Positions 42,996-52,054 of a stretch of 64,000 nucleotides of DNA are shown one piece after another. Position 1 is the stretch's first letter. Each line of letters begins with the position of its first letter. Location of the stretch: assembly GCA_012729675.1 (NCBI GenBank), contig JAAYCR010000025.1:79435-143434 (forward strand), written 5' to 3'. The position numbers were made by a program, and so were the translations under genes. The notes under the pieces are model-generated. The model worked only from the letters and a program-made list of their open reading frames with translations. It did no database searches and had not been told where the DNA came from. This DNA comes from Phycisphaerae bacterium. GTDB taxonomy: Bacteria; Planctomycetota; Phycisphaerae; Sedimentisphaerales; Anaerohalosphaeraceae.

Positions 42996-44093
42996 TCAGT
43001 CAAAAACAGACAAGTCCCATCGCTGCCGGTATTGGATCACCATTTTGCCGTCATCTTTAAACTCCACCGGCAACCAGATGTACCGTCCGTCAATCGGATT
43101 GTTGGGCCGCCAGGCATCGAACATCCCAATAAAGGCGTCTTTTTTGCCTTCGACCGGCAAAAGAAAGGTACTTTGCCCCCCGAAAGTCAGCTCCGCCCCC
43201 ATCTCCGTATCGGGGTTATACCCAACGCAAGGGCTGCCCTTTGTCTCATACGGCCCGAAAATGTTATCCGCCACCGCATATTCAGCCGCATTGGGAGCCC
43301 AGCCGGTACAACCCGAACTGAGAAGATAATATTTGCCGTTGCGTTTCAGTACCGCCGGAGCCTCACGAGACCGACGCACCAAAACACGACTGAATGTGCC
43401 GGTAAAATCCAGATAATCATCCGTCAGTAGCGACACATGCAGGGTGACGTTTTCTTCCGCCGCAGCAATATGATACGCCTTGCCGTCATCATCGACAAAA
43501 ACCGTCATATCGCGAGCCATCTGGCCGCGCTCAATATCGCGCTGGAAATAGTTCTCACGCGACGGCCGCAAATCCCGCTCCGTCACATTGATCGGATGTT
43601 TGCCGGCATTCGGTCGAAACGAACGCAGATAGGTATAAGGACCCGTAACGGTATCGCTGACCGCCACAGCCGTGCGGGCGGCCGTATAATCCTGCCCCCG
43701 CAGCTCAAGGTGAAACCACATCACAAACTTTTCGGTCTTGGCGTTGTAAACCACCTTGGGACGCTCAATGATGCTCCCGCTCACGATCTCACTGTTGGGA
43801 TCGTTGCTTACGGTAAGGGCGACCCCGGCGTCCTTCCAGTTATACAGGTCCGTGGACGAATAACAATGGACGCCGACCTGGGCGGTGTTCCCGCGACGCC
43901 CTCCGATCTTATGCTCGCCAAACCAGTAATAAACGCCGTCATGAAACAACACCCCCCCGCCGTGTGCGTTGATGTGAACGCCGTTGTTATCCGGCCACTC
44001 CTGGGTTGGTTCAAACGCAGTCAGCTTGTCCGCCGCCCCGGCGGCATTCACGGCCATCAATATAATCCCCAACAGGCACAATCGTTTTGTCAT
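42996..44093 (-). CDS. Secreted glycoside hydrolase, GH43-like five-bladed beta-propeller
   Basis: From ATG 44093 the product is 365 residues with a signal peptide (MTKRLCLLGIILMAVNAAGAADK). The propeller begins QEWPDNNGVHINAHGGGVLFHDGVYYWFGEHK, with VHCYSSTDLYNWKDAGVAL next, phrases typical of GH43. I recall this style from subfamily 34 of exo-galactanase/arabinofuranosidase type, but that is not certain. Likely acid/base residues lie in GSIIERPKVVYN and RDMTVFVDDDGKAY. The longer frame upstream to 44192 lacks a credible start region. The gene stands alone, not in a polysaccharide-use cluster. Confidence 0.8.
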   Translation of the reverse strand: MTKRLCLLGIILMAVNAAGAADKLTAFEPTQEWPDNNGVHINAHGGGVLFHDGVYYWFGEHKIGGRRGNTAQVGVHCYSSTDLYNWKDAGVALTVSNDPNSEIVSGSIIERPKVVYNAKTEKFVMWFHLELRGQDYTAARTAVAVSDTVTGPYTYLRSFRPNAGKHPINVTERDLRPSRENYFQRDIERGQMARDMTVFVDDDGKAYHIAAAEENVTLHVSLLTDDYLDFTGTFSRVLVRRSREAPAVLKRNGKYYLLSSGCTGWAPNAAEYAVADNIFGPYETKGSPCVGYNPDTEMGAELTFGGQSTFLLPVEGKKDAFIGMFDAWRPNNPIDGRYIWLPVEFKDDGKMVIQYRQRWDLSVFD

Positions 44094-44290
44094 TGTATTC
44101 ACCTTATTTTGGCAGTTAAAACGCTTTTTTGTTCCCTTTACTGTATCTCTTGAACAGCGATAATTATCCACTATTTCAACCCCCGTCGCCACTTAAATAT
44201 TCACCTCTGACAAATTTTACATACTTGTTACATACATTTCCAGACTTCGACGGTATAATATCGTGCGGCAGCGTTTTAGAGAACAGGTGT

Positions 44291-44344
44291 CACGGGCATC
44301 TTGCCCGTGCAAAAATGCAAGGTATCACGGGCATCTTGCCCATG
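44291..44344 (+). repeat. Two copies of a CACGGGCATCTTGCCCGTG-type palindromic repeat
   Basis: A 19-base imperfect palindrome (CACGGGCATCTTGCCCGTG) occurs at 44291-44309 and again, with one change, at 44326-44344. Each can form a hairpin. They lie in the leader of the next gene, between 80 and 27 bases before its ATG. Confidence 0.8.
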
Positions 44345-44370
44345 CTAACAATGCACAGGGAGACAATAAG

Positions 44371-46029
44371 ATGAAGCCAAAAATTTGTATCTTGACGATA
44401 GTGTTGTCGTGGATAGTGTTATCCAGCGGAATGCTGCCAGGGATGACGGAGACTGAAACCGACCAAGAAATAACGTTTCGGTATTTAACGCGCGATCAGG
44501 ATCGTGCCCGCCAGGTGGGGGCGGCTCTTGATTTTAATAATTGGCCGCAAACAGACGAGCTTCGCGTCGCGCCGTCACTCGACCGAGCAATGTTGAAAAA
44601 GTCAACTATTATTACACGAGAATCTAAATATTATCGTCTGGACGGCTTTGCTCAGGAACCGACAGGGCACTGCAATTGGGACCTTGGGAGCTCCGAAGGC
44701 AAAGGCAGCATCGATTTCAGAATATATGTCCTGCCGAACTCCAGGGCAGCTCATGAGTATTTGTTGGGCATTATGGTTTCTAATACGATGCCAACGGAGG
44801 GTGTAATAGGCACCTATCGCATGGCGGAACGACCTGCGGGCTTGGGGCATATTAGCTTTGTTAACAAATTTCCTACTAGTACAAGAATTGCCTATGTGAG
44901 AGATAATATAGCAATATATGTGACCGCAATCGGCGAATTGGCCGATGAGGCGGTGCCGCTCGTTCAGGCGTTGGATAAAGCGATCAAAGAACAGCCGGCA
45001 CTGACGCGCGAACAATTTCTGGCGCGTCGGCCTGTGGTCTCAATCACGCCCGAGGTGCATCGGCAGGCAATAAGCAACATCAGGGAACAGCGATCCATCG
45101 CTTACGATGTGTCCGTTCCCGAAGGGCGGACGGTTGCCAGGGTTTTTGCGTATATCAATGAAAACAGTGCCGGATTATCGGACGGCCGCCGAATAGATGT
45201 TATGGAATACAATAAGGGTTCGGCCGCCGTATCGCTTTATGCCATCACCGAAGAACTGCTGGTCGGCAAAGCGGAACAACAAATCGACCTGGACGCCGGT
45301 CAGGTTAAGCCGGACGATCCAAACGATATCACCAACGTCCTGCGTGGAGAGTGCAATGATCTTTCCAGCGTTCTCCCTGATGCATTTGCCGCCTACCGGC
45401 AGCAAACGACGGGGAACTATACGCTTCAGGACTGCAATGCACTTTTCGTGCTGGTCGAGAAGGCGAAAGTCATGCGGGACGAACCCCTGGACGATGCGAC
45501 GGCAAAAGAGGCCCGCAACCGGGCATATTGTGCGGCGTGGCGGATAGCCCTGCATACGCGGCAGCATTCCAACGATCCGGCCGTACAAAAACGGATTTTA
45601 GACGAATGGAACAAGGCCTTGAGACAAGATGACATGGCCGTACCGTATCAGATATATGCTATGGCGGACAGGAGTCTTTTAACCGACGACTTCTGGGACC
45701 TATTGAAGCGGACAACTCGGAATAAAACAATTTCATCAATCGCTTGTATGGTGTATGGTATTGGTACTTTGGCCGACATAGAACCACTGGAACAAAAAAG
45801 GCGATCAGGAATTGATGTCGAATCGCAACAAGCGATCCTAAATGCTATTAGTTGGCTGAAATACAGGCTCAGTGACCGGCCACGTGACGACAATACGCGT
45901 AGTGGGATGCCGGCCGCGCGTCCCCCGTTTAGGGATATGAAAGAAGAACCCATAAATCAGGTAGAGAAACCGACAGATCAGGAGCATTTGCCGCAGGTGA
46001 TTGCACTACCGCGCGGCTCCGACAGGTGA
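44371..46029 (+). CDS. Secreted protein of unknown function
   Basis: From ATG 44371 the product is 552 residues, starting with a signal peptide (MKPKICILTIVLSWIVLSSGMLPG). The rest is soluble, with alternating strand and helix prediction; one stretch, SRAAHEYLLGIMVSNTMPTEGVIG, resembles generic substrate-binding or DUF-type surface proteins, but I do not recognise a family. The C-terminal 50 residues are polar and probably disordered. GGGAGA precedes the ATG. Frames upstream to 44263 translate the palindromic repeats and are not real. Confidence 0.65.
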   Translation: MKPKICILTIVLSWIVLSSGMLPGMTETETDQEITFRYLTRDQDRARQVGAALDFNNWPQTDELRVAPSLDRAMLKKSTIITRESKYYRLDGFAQEPTGHCNWDLGSSEGKGSIDFRIYVLPNSRAAHEYLLGIMVSNTMPTEGVIGTYRMAERPAGLGHISFVNKFPTSTRIAYVRDNIAIYVTAIGELADEAVPLVQALDKAIKEQPALTREQFLARRPVVSITPEVHRQAISNIREQRSIAYDVSVPEGRTVARVFAYINENSAGLSDGRRIDVMEYNKGSAAVSLYAITEELLVGKAEQQIDLDAGQVKPDDPNDITNVLRGECNDLSSVLPDAFAAYRQQTTGNYTLQDCNALFVLVEKAKVMRDEPLDDATAKEARNRAYCAAWRIALHTRQHSNDPAVQKRILDEWNKALRQDDMAVPYQIYAMADRSLLTDDFWDLLKRTTRNKTISSIACMVYGIGTLADIEPLEQKRRSGIDVESQQAILNAISWLKYRLSDRPRDDNTRSGMPAARPPFRDMKEEPINQVEKPTDQEHLPQVIALPRGSDR

Positions 46030-46193
46030 CCTCTGCGAAAGTGGCAATAGTCCAATGTTTTTCTCCTCTGCCTCTGTGAAATTTGTGTAATCTGTGGTTC
46101 GCCTTGGACTTTTGATCTATGGCTTTTTTTCTTTTACCCTTTAGATGATGCAATCGTCAAAATCGAGACTGATGCTGAATAGGACAGAATTAT
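46030..46193. repeat. Intergenic region with dispersed CACAGA-type repeat
   Basis: Reverse-complement copy of the repeat seen at the kdsD start: TCCTCTGCCTCTGTGAAATT at 46064 onward, ending TCTGTGGTTC at 46100. No coding signal is visible in the remaining bases. Confidence 0.55.
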
Positions 46194-46340
46194 ATGGATT
46201 GCACGTCGGAAGATGACAAACTTAACACAATAGGAGCATTAAAGGCGTGGGAAAGCGTGCTGCATCTTGATCCGGATAATACTCATTCGAGAGACCGTCT
46301 TGCAAGGCATCGAATACTTTATGATGTCAGATCGTTTTAA
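46194..46340 (+). pseudogene. Small TPR-like fragment
   Basis: A 48-residue frame reads ALKAWESVLHLDPDNTHSRDRLAR, the second helix of a TPR unit and the start of the next, preceded by 16 other residues. A TPR protein would need many more repeats, so this is probably a remnant. An in-frame TGA at 46176 closes it upstream. No ribosome site is evident. Confidence 0.35.
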
Positions 46341-46602
46341 CCATGCCATCGACTGGCTGTATTACTATTATTCTATCCTGTTTTCCGGCCAAACAGAACC
46401 ATGGAACCATTATTAGGCGAAATTTTCCATATCCCCAAACATATCCTTGATGAATGTATTATTCTGTTGCTTGCTTTCCGGCAAACCGATGAGAACATTG
46501 GTGCAGTCGAATTTGAATTCAAGGTTGGGCAGGTGTTCGACGCCGCGGTTTTAGGCGGCCTCATCGACGATCAGGGACAGAAAACAGCGGCAGACCATTT
46601 GC
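46341..46602 (-). other. Possible decayed coding sequence downstream of the 46.6-kb gene
   Basis: On the minus strand one frame reads QIEQMVCRCFLSLIVDEAA, stop, then NRGVEHLPNLEFKFDCTNVL and on to FIKDMFGDMENFA, stop. It looks protein-like but is interrupted and has no start. Plus-strand frames here are open but not convincing. Confidence 0.2.
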
Positions 46603-47508
46603 TCAATTTGTTACTTCAATTTTGCCGAGTTCTTCTGTCAACCGTTTGCCGAATTCGGGGGCGTCTTTGTCGCGGGTTTCTCCTTTATATTCCACGACGA
46701 TATTTTTCACCGCGACCGGTTCCATGGCTGCACCTTCTTCAAACCAGTCCGGCCAGCGTCTGATCCTGGTATAGTCTTCGATGATTTTATCACGCCACTG
46801 CTGAGCATGCTCCGTTGTCGGCAGAATCGTACAATAGAACTTAAAGCTTTGATCATCACTGCCTATGCCGCCCCTGTTCGGCGATGCAGTTTCTCCATAC
46901 CTGAGATTGATAACCACCCTGTCCACAAAATATTCATTTTCCCAATACTTCGGCCAATCACTGATCATGGTATTAGCCTGTGTGAACGGTGGTTCGTAAC
47001 TAAATTCGGCGGCAACTTTCTCGAACGCTGTATTAATCGTATCCAAGAGCGGCTGGCTTTTCTGGATATTGAAGTCTCTTCGCTGCTGCATGGAAAATGT
47101 GACTGAATTGCCTTCCTTCGGTATCCAGAAACTGATATGTCCCTGGCAAAAGATATGTGCATCCTTGTTGATTGCAATCCGGGGTGCCATATATCGGCCG
47201 GATAAATTTGCTGGTTCTTGCCATGCCCTGAACTCCAATGAGGTAAAATGGTCATAATAGAACTGACAGATCTCCTCAGCCGAAATATGGCGGCCCTCTT
47301 TGCTGTGGAACACCTTTGTGACGACGCCTACGTCAATACCCTTGCCAATGGCATATTTCACCTGATCGGCGTTTCCCTGCTGCTGCATTCCTTCCATGAC
47401 GGGAATCGAATATATGAAACGTGACAAATTCGCTTCTATTTGCTCCTGCCCGAAACAAAGACCGGTATGAACCAGAATGAAAATGGCTGTTAGAACGCTG
47501 GTTTTCAT
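46603..47508 (-). CDS. Secreted protein of unknown function
   Basis: This 301-residue protein has a clear signal peptide (MKTSVLTAIFILVHTGLCFGQEQ). The mature part mixes aromatic residues and charged strands (EFRAWQEPANLSGRYMAPRIAINKDAHIFCQGHISFW). The end is Lys/Glu-rich (APEFGKRLTEELGKIEVTN). I recognise no family. It is isolated, with decayed sequence downstream and a zinc-ribbon membrane protein gene upstream on the same strand 89 bases away. Confidence 0.6.
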   Translation of the reverse strand: MKTSVLTAIFILVHTGLCFGQEQIEANLSRFIYSIPVMEGMQQQGNADQVKYAIGKGIDVGVVTKVFHSKEGRHISAEEICQFYYDHFTSLEFRAWQEPANLSGRYMAPRIAINKDAHIFCQGHISFWIPKEGNSVTFSMQQRRDFNIQKSQPLLDTINTAFEKVAAEFSYEPPFTQANTMISDWPKYWENEYFVDRVVINLRYGETASPNRGGIGSDDQSFKFYCTILPTTEHAQQWRDKIIEDYTRIRRWPDWFEEGAAMEPVAVKNIVVEYKGETRDKDAPEFGKRLTEELGKIEVTN

Positions 47509-47597
47509 AATATCTCTCGCCTCTTAATAGCACTATATGATCCGGTAATCAACAAACAGGAGCATCTGCCTGTTTTCACAGAGATTGCAAGAATAAA

Positions 47598-48059
47598 TCA
47601 AATCGGTTTTCCGCATTCCTGGCAGAATTTGGAATCCTCTTCGTTCAGTTTTCCGCACTCGCGGCACTTGATCATGATGACTTTCTCCGGCCGTGAACCG
47701 CCGCCGAGATTTTTGAGGTCGATATCCGCCTCGTCCAGAGCGTCCTTGACCATCCCGCCGCCCATGCGCGTCCACGGTTCCAGGTCCCGACGTGCCTTTT
47801 CCGGGTCCAGCACCAACCCCGATCCGGCGACACCTTTGGCGGCGATCCCGCGCATCGCACCACCAATCGCAATTAATGCAAATCCAATAAATGCAACCAG
47901 CATAACCCCCGGCCCCGGAGAGTCACTTCCACGGTGCATCCTCATCATTATTATCGGTATAGCAATAAACGGTACTGCAAATAGACATCCCCCGATAACC
48001 TGAATCACAAGCCCCGCATAAAACAGCCCCTTGCGTTCCGGTGAAATCTGTTTGCCCAT
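47598..48059 (-). CDS. Membrane protein with C-terminal zinc ribbon
   Basis: This 153-residue protein has two or three membrane helices (about 10-40 and 55-75) and a C-terminal zinc ribbon with two CxxC knuckles: IKCRECGKLNEEDSKFCQECGKPI. Between them lies a helical stretch DPEKARRDLEPWTRMGGGMVKDALDEADID. Many bacteria have such small zinc-ribbon membrane proteins of unknown role. The start is ATG 48059 with a good AAGGAG-type site upstream (complement of CTCCTTTT). Confidence 0.75.
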   Translation of the reverse strand: MGKQISPERKGLFYAGLVIQVIGGCLFAVPFIAIPIIMMRMHRGSDSPGPGVMLVAFIGFALIAIGGAMRGIAAKGVAGSGLVLDPEKARRDLEPWTRMGGGMVKDALDEADIDLKNLGGGSRPEKVIMIKCRECGKLNEEDSKFCQECGKPI

Positions 48060-48157
48060 AATAAAACTCTCCTTTTCGTGCCTGTTTTTTTCTATTCTAA
48101 TCCATGGAGGCCGTTAAATCAATAAACGAAGAATTCATCCCGCTGTGACATTTCCCA

Positions 48158-48358
48158 TTTACACGGCCAAAAAACATAATTTCTCCTAACGATATCGACA
48201 ATTTTACAAAACTCACCCCGGCAAGGTCAAGAAAAATCCATTCCATGCCCGCCTTTCCTCAAAATCCCGTAAATGTACGGCTTTTCAAACATCCGAACAC
48301 TTACAGTTATCACTTTTTGACAGACCCTGATTGCTCTGGCGTTCTCAAACCCAGGAAA
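48158..48358. repeat. Copy 1 of a ~200-bp direct repeat flanking the TPR/calcium-module gene
   Basis: About 200 bases here align with 49794-49997 in the same orientation, at about 85% by eye. Shared blocks include TCAAGAAAAATCCATTCCAT and AAATGTACGGCTTTTCAA, and the end GACAGACCCTGATTG. The two copies bracket the 48408-49745 gene. Confidence 0.85.
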
Positions 48359-48407
48359 ATTTCTTGTCTGTTATATTATTATGTCCTGTTTCGCTTTTCA
48401 TTAAGCT

Positions 48408-49745
48408 TTACTTCATTGGTAACGCGATCCAGTCATAAGTTGTAACTGTTTTACCATCCGAAAATATAATGCCGGTTTCACATATTGGCATACCATATTG
48501 GTTGCCTGTAGATTTTGTTCCGATGGCTTTGACGTTAAGGTCCTTCAAATCTACAACTTCATCTTGTTCTGAAATGCCGTTTGAGTTCCGATCGAACCAT
48601 ACCCGGATGCCATTGAGTTCCGTTTCTGTGAGCAGGCCATCGCGGTTATCATCCAGAGCGTTCAAAGCTTTGTATCCATCTTCGTAAAAAATCCACCATG
48701 AAACAGAACCGAACAATTGTCTGCCGGATGTGATTTGGGATTTATTTTCCGGGTCCCAGACAAGTATGCCTGTTTCCGGTTTTACCCATGACCATGTTTC
48801 CTTTATGCCGTCACCATCAAGATCGAATTGAACGTTTTGCTCTGAAGCAATAAGTTCGTTGAGTGTTTGATTTTGTGTTAAGGAAAATATAACTGGAGTT
48901 ATAGGTCCCTGGGCAAGATTGTCAAGTTTTTTCAGACCGGCTTTTACTTCTTTCAAATTCTTTTGAACCTGCTGATTATTCGTATCTGCCTCAGAAAGCC
49001 TGATATAAGCATTTCCAGCTTCAAAACTTATGAGGCTCCTTAGACCTGCCGCTGGTTTGAACCGCCGCCCACTGTCTTCTTTTATCGAATAACTGAATGC
49101 TTTATAGTAATATTGTTTCGCCTGTTCGAGCATAACTTTTCTGAATTGTTCCGGTACTACTTCTGATTTTATTTCGTCGAGATGTTTTGTATACTGTTCA
49201 ATAAGGCAGGCAAGTCCGTGATAGTACAATCCATTTTCAGAATCCATTTCAATCACTTTATTAAAATATTTCATTGCTTTATTTGCATGATCATAAAGCT
49301 CGTCATTTTCAAGTTTCTCTGGAGACCATTTCTGCTGTTCGAGTTCCATTCTCTTGTTTTGTACTGCGTTATTAAATTCAGTACGTTTATCACTTGGAAT
49401 GTCTCCATCTGATGCATACCCGTATTCTTTCATGACAATTTCTCTTGCATGATTGTACAAATTTTGTGATATCGCGGACTGCTGTAACCAGTCTTGAGGA
49501 ATTCTTGGCAATGCTTCACTTTCGTAAGCTCCAATCAATCCTGATTTGTTCACGAATGCAAGGTAATGAATACGGCCTAAGGTGTAATATGCATTCGTAT
49601 CCTGCGGATTTTCATTAATATATGCAGTAGTGTTTTTGATTAACCTGTCCACAGGTGCAACAGTCGGCAGTATGAACATACCAAAAGAAATGGTAGAGAG
49701 TAGAAACGTTAAGAGCATCATTGATAATAATTTATTTCTTGTCAT
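48408..49745 (-). CDS. Secreted TPR protein with RTX-like calcium-binding C-terminal module
   Basis: This 445-residue protein has a signal peptide (LSMMLLTFLLSTISFGMFILP) and an N-terminal helical part with TPR traits (NTTAYINENPQDTNAYYTLGRIHYLAFV, then NKAMKYFNKVIEMDSENGLYYHGLACLI). The C-terminal 130 residues follow the order seen in calcium-binding RTX-type proteins: FDLDGDGIKETWSW, ILVWDPENKSQITSGRQLFG, DGYKALNALDDNRDGLLTETELNGIRVWFDRNSNGISEQDEV, with two EF-hand-like loops. GC is visibly lower than in neighbouring genes. The gene is bracketed by ~200-bp direct repeats, suggesting acquisition or duplication. Confidence 0.72.
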   Translation of the reverse strand: MTRNKLLSMMLLTFLLSTISFGMFILPTVAPVDRLIKNTTAYINENPQDTNAYYTLGRIHYLAFVNKSGLIGAYESEALPRIPQDWLQQSAISQNLYNHAREIVMKEYGYASDGDIPSDKRTEFNNAVQNKRMELEQQKWSPEKLENDELYDHANKAMKYFNKVIEMDSENGLYYHGLACLIEQYTKHLDEIKSEVVPEQFRKVMLEQAKQYYYKAFSYSIKEDSGRRFKPAAGLRSLISFEAGNAYIRLSEADTNNQQVQKNLKEVKAGLKKLDNLAQGPITPVIFSLTQNQTLNELIASEQNVQFDLDGDGIKETWSWVKPETGILVWDPENKSQITSGRQLFGSVSWWIFYEDGYKALNALDDNRDGLLTETELNGIRVWFDRNSNGISEQDEVVDLKDLNVKAIGTKSTGNQYGMPICETGIIFSDGKTVTTYDWIALPMK

Positions 49746-49793
49746 GATACAAAACCTCCAACTTACTCGAAATTGATATATCCATATTTCTCA

Positions 49794-49997
49794 TTTAAAC
49801 GCCCAAATAACATGATTTTCTCCTAACGACATCAACAATTTTATACAATGTGCTACCGCAGAGTCAAGAAAAATCCATTCCATGCCCGGCTTTCCTCAAA
49901 ATCCCGTAAATGTACGGCTTTTCAATCATCCGAACACTTACAGATATCCACTTGTTGACAGACCCTGATTGCCCTGGCGTTCTGAAAAAACCAGGAT
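49794..49997. repeat. Copy 2 of the ~200-bp direct repeat
   Basis: Same orientation and similar length as the copy at 48158-48358. Differences are single substitutions and small indels, and the copies end at about the same point. It lies directly upstream of the start of the bracketed gene. Confidence 0.85.
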
Positions 49998-50263
49998 GGG
50001 CAAACGCCGCATCACCACGAAAATAACGCCTGATGTCTTTTCTCTATCGTTCAATGATGTTTCATCTGTCTAAAAACAATGTGTGCCCATTGATGTTCAT
50101 CCGTGGCCAAAAAAGAGTTTGACAATCACCAAACTTCCCGCTATAATACCCCCTACTGGCCCGGCCATACCGGCCGTGAAACGAAGGAGCAAAAATTGAA
50201 TAAAAGATTTCGAAATTCTGTCTTCTGTGTTCTGACTTCTGTCTCCTGCCCCAACCCCAACTC

Positions 50264-50354
50264 AAAACTAAGAACTACAAACTATGAACTAAGAACCAAG
50301 AACTACGAACTAAGAACTACGAACTATGAACTACGAACTAAGAACTATGAACTA
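50264..50354 (+). repeat. Heptamer tandem array (NGAACTA, about 13 copies)
   Basis: Thirteen 7-base units of the form NGAACTA run without gap from 50264 to 50354, with a few substitutions (AAAACTA, CAAACTA and AGAACCA). N alternates between A, C and T. Because three units make 21 bases, every frame translates to a 7-residue repeat such as NYELRTK. Confidence 0.85.
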
Positions 50355-50603
50355 TCTCTACCCTCAGTATCCTCTGTGTCCTCGGTGGTAAAAATGAGTA
50401 AAATTCGATCTCCTGACTCCTGTCTCCTGACTTCTGACTCCTTATAAATGAACAAACAAAGCCAATCTCCTCTTTTGAAAAAACCATAAGATCATATTCC
50501 ACAACTGTTTACTGATAACTGACAACTATTGACTGTAAAAAAACAAACCCAATTCAAAGCCAGTTTCCCCGCTTATAAGCAGAAAAGGCGACGAGATTTA
50601 TTC

Positions 50604-51965
50604 TTAATTCCGCAGGGCTTTGATCGGAGCCGGCATTCGGCCTTTTCGGGCGATGAAGGCGGGGGCGGCTTTTTTGGCCACGGACATAACGGGGGCGCAG
50701 CCGAGCAGACCGCCGAAGTGGACGATCTGGCCGGCCTTTTTGCCGGGGACGGGGATGACGCGGACGCTGGTGGTTTTGTTGTTGGCGATGCCGATGGACA
50801 ACTCATCGGCGATGATCGCGCTGAGCACGTCGGCCGGCGTCGAGCCGGGCACGGCGAACATATCCATCCCGACCGAGCAGACGCTGGTCAGGGCTTCGAG
50901 TTTTTCCAGCGTCAACGCCCCTTCCTTGACGGCGCGGATCATCCCGGCGTCTTCGCTGACGGGAATAAACGTACCGCTAAGCCCCCCTACCCGGCCGGAC
51001 GCCATCGCGCCGCCTTTTTTAACCGCGTCGATGAGCAATGCCAGCGCCGCCGTTGTGCCGGGTCGCCCCATACGCGAAATGCCCATCGCCTCGATGATCT
51101 CGGCGACCGAGTCGCCCGCCGCCGGCGTGGCGGCCAGCGAGATATCGACAATACCGAATTCCACGCCAAGCAAGCCGGCCACCTCCCGGCCGATCAACTC
51201 GCCGGCGCGGGTGATCTTAAAGACCGTCCGTTTGATGACCTCGCTAAGCTCCGTCAGGTCGCAGTCGGGGTGTTGCTCGACGACGGTCTTGACCACGCCG
51301 GGGCCGGAAATGCCGATATTGAGCGAATAATCCGGTTCGCCGACGCCGTGATGCGCTCCGGCCATGAAGGGGTTGTCCTCCGGCACATTGGCAAAGACGG
51401 CCACTTTGGCGCAGCCGATGCCGGTCTTGCTGCGCACGGCCAGGTCTTTGAGGATATGGCCGAACCGCTCGACCGCCGTCATATTCAGCCCGGCCAGCGT
51501 CGTTCCCATATTGAAGAACCCGCACACCCGCTTGGTCTGCGACATCGCCTGCGGCAGCGCGTTCATCAGATTTTCGTCAGAACCGGTCAGCCCCTTCTGG
51601 ACATGCCCGCCAAAGCCGCCGATGAAATCCATATCGGCCAGCGCCGCGGCCCGGTCGAGGGTCTTGGCGACACGCACGGCGCAGGCGACCGTGCGGGGCA
51701 GCGGTTCCAGCAGCAGCGACACGGGCGTCACCGCAATCCGGCGGTTGATGACCGGCACGCCGTATTTTTGCTCCATCGCATCGGCGGCGGCGTTGAGCTT
51801 TTTACCCATCGCAACGATCCGCTGCTCGATCCGCCCGCAAAAATGGTCGGTATCCCGATCCATACAGTCTTTCAGATTGATGCCCAGCGTCACTGTGCGG
51901 ATATCAAAGTGCTGCCGCAGGGTCATGTTGACGGTTTCAAAAATTTCCTCGACGGTTATGCTCAT
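50604..51965 (-). CDS. PFL family / UPF0210 (DUF711) protein
   Basis: This 453-residue protein matches the UPF0210 family throughout: ITVEEIFETVNMTLRQHFDIRTVTLGINLKDC, NRRIAVTPVSLLLEPL, FIGGFGGHVQKGLTGSDENLMNALPQAM, NIGISGPGVVKTVVEQHPDCDL and VIPVPGKKAGQIVHFGGLLGCAPVM. In many bacteria its gene neighbours a small ACT-domain (UPF0237) protein; none is seen here. Function is unknown. The start at ATG 51965 gives the normal length. A long repeat-rich intergenic region lies on its 3' side. Confidence 0.93.
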   Translation of the reverse strand: MSITVEEIFETVNMTLRQHFDIRTVTLGINLKDCMDRDTDHFCGRIEQRIVAMGKKLNAAADAMEQKYGVPVINRRIAVTPVSLLLEPLPRTVACAVRVAKTLDRAAALADMDFIGGFGGHVQKGLTGSDENLMNALPQAMSQTKRVCGFFNMGTTLAGLNMTAVERFGHILKDLAVRSKTGIGCAKVAVFANVPEDNPFMAGAHHGVGEPDYSLNIGISGPGVVKTVVEQHPDCDLTELSEVIKRTVFKITRAGELIGREVAGLLGVEFGIVDISLAATPAAGDSVAEIIEAMGISRMGRPGTTAALALLIDAVKKGGAMASGRVGGLSGTFIPVSEDAGMIRAVKEGALTLEKLEALTSVCSVGMDMFAVPGSTPADVLSAIIADELSIGIANNKTTSVRVIPVPGKKAGQIVHFGGLLGCAPVMSVAKKAAPAFIARKGRMPAPIKALRN

Positions 51966-52054
51966 TGTATTGCTCCGGGTTCGGATCGCTTTCTGTTGTC
52001 GTTTGAGGGGTATTGTACCTTGTGCCGCGGCGAAAGAAAAGCCGCAAGGGGCGA

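Larger units (their letters stand above)
49746..50603. other. Repeat-filled intergenic region
   Basis: This 858-bp stretch has no convincing gene. It holds direct-repeat copy 2, a heptamer array, a CTCTGTGTCCTCGGTGG-type dispersed repeat at 50371-50393, and many TCTGACTTCTG-like short phrases (50224-50244 and 50402-50444). Frames running through it only translate these repeats. Confidence 0.7.

Noticed and set aside
46401..46763. Plus-strand 120-codon frame starting MEPLLGEIFHIPKH
   Set aside because: Half of it lies antisense to the secreted-protein gene at 46603-47508, and it has no ribosome site or recognisable domain.
50264..50354. Heptamer array as CRISPR or coding repeat
   Set aside because: No spacers; the unit is seven bases without gaps.
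50103..50447. 114-codon frame with NYELRTK repeats, considered as a repeat protein
   Set aside because: The repeat is a 7-base DNA array that reads similarly in all frames; there is no signal or homologous domain.
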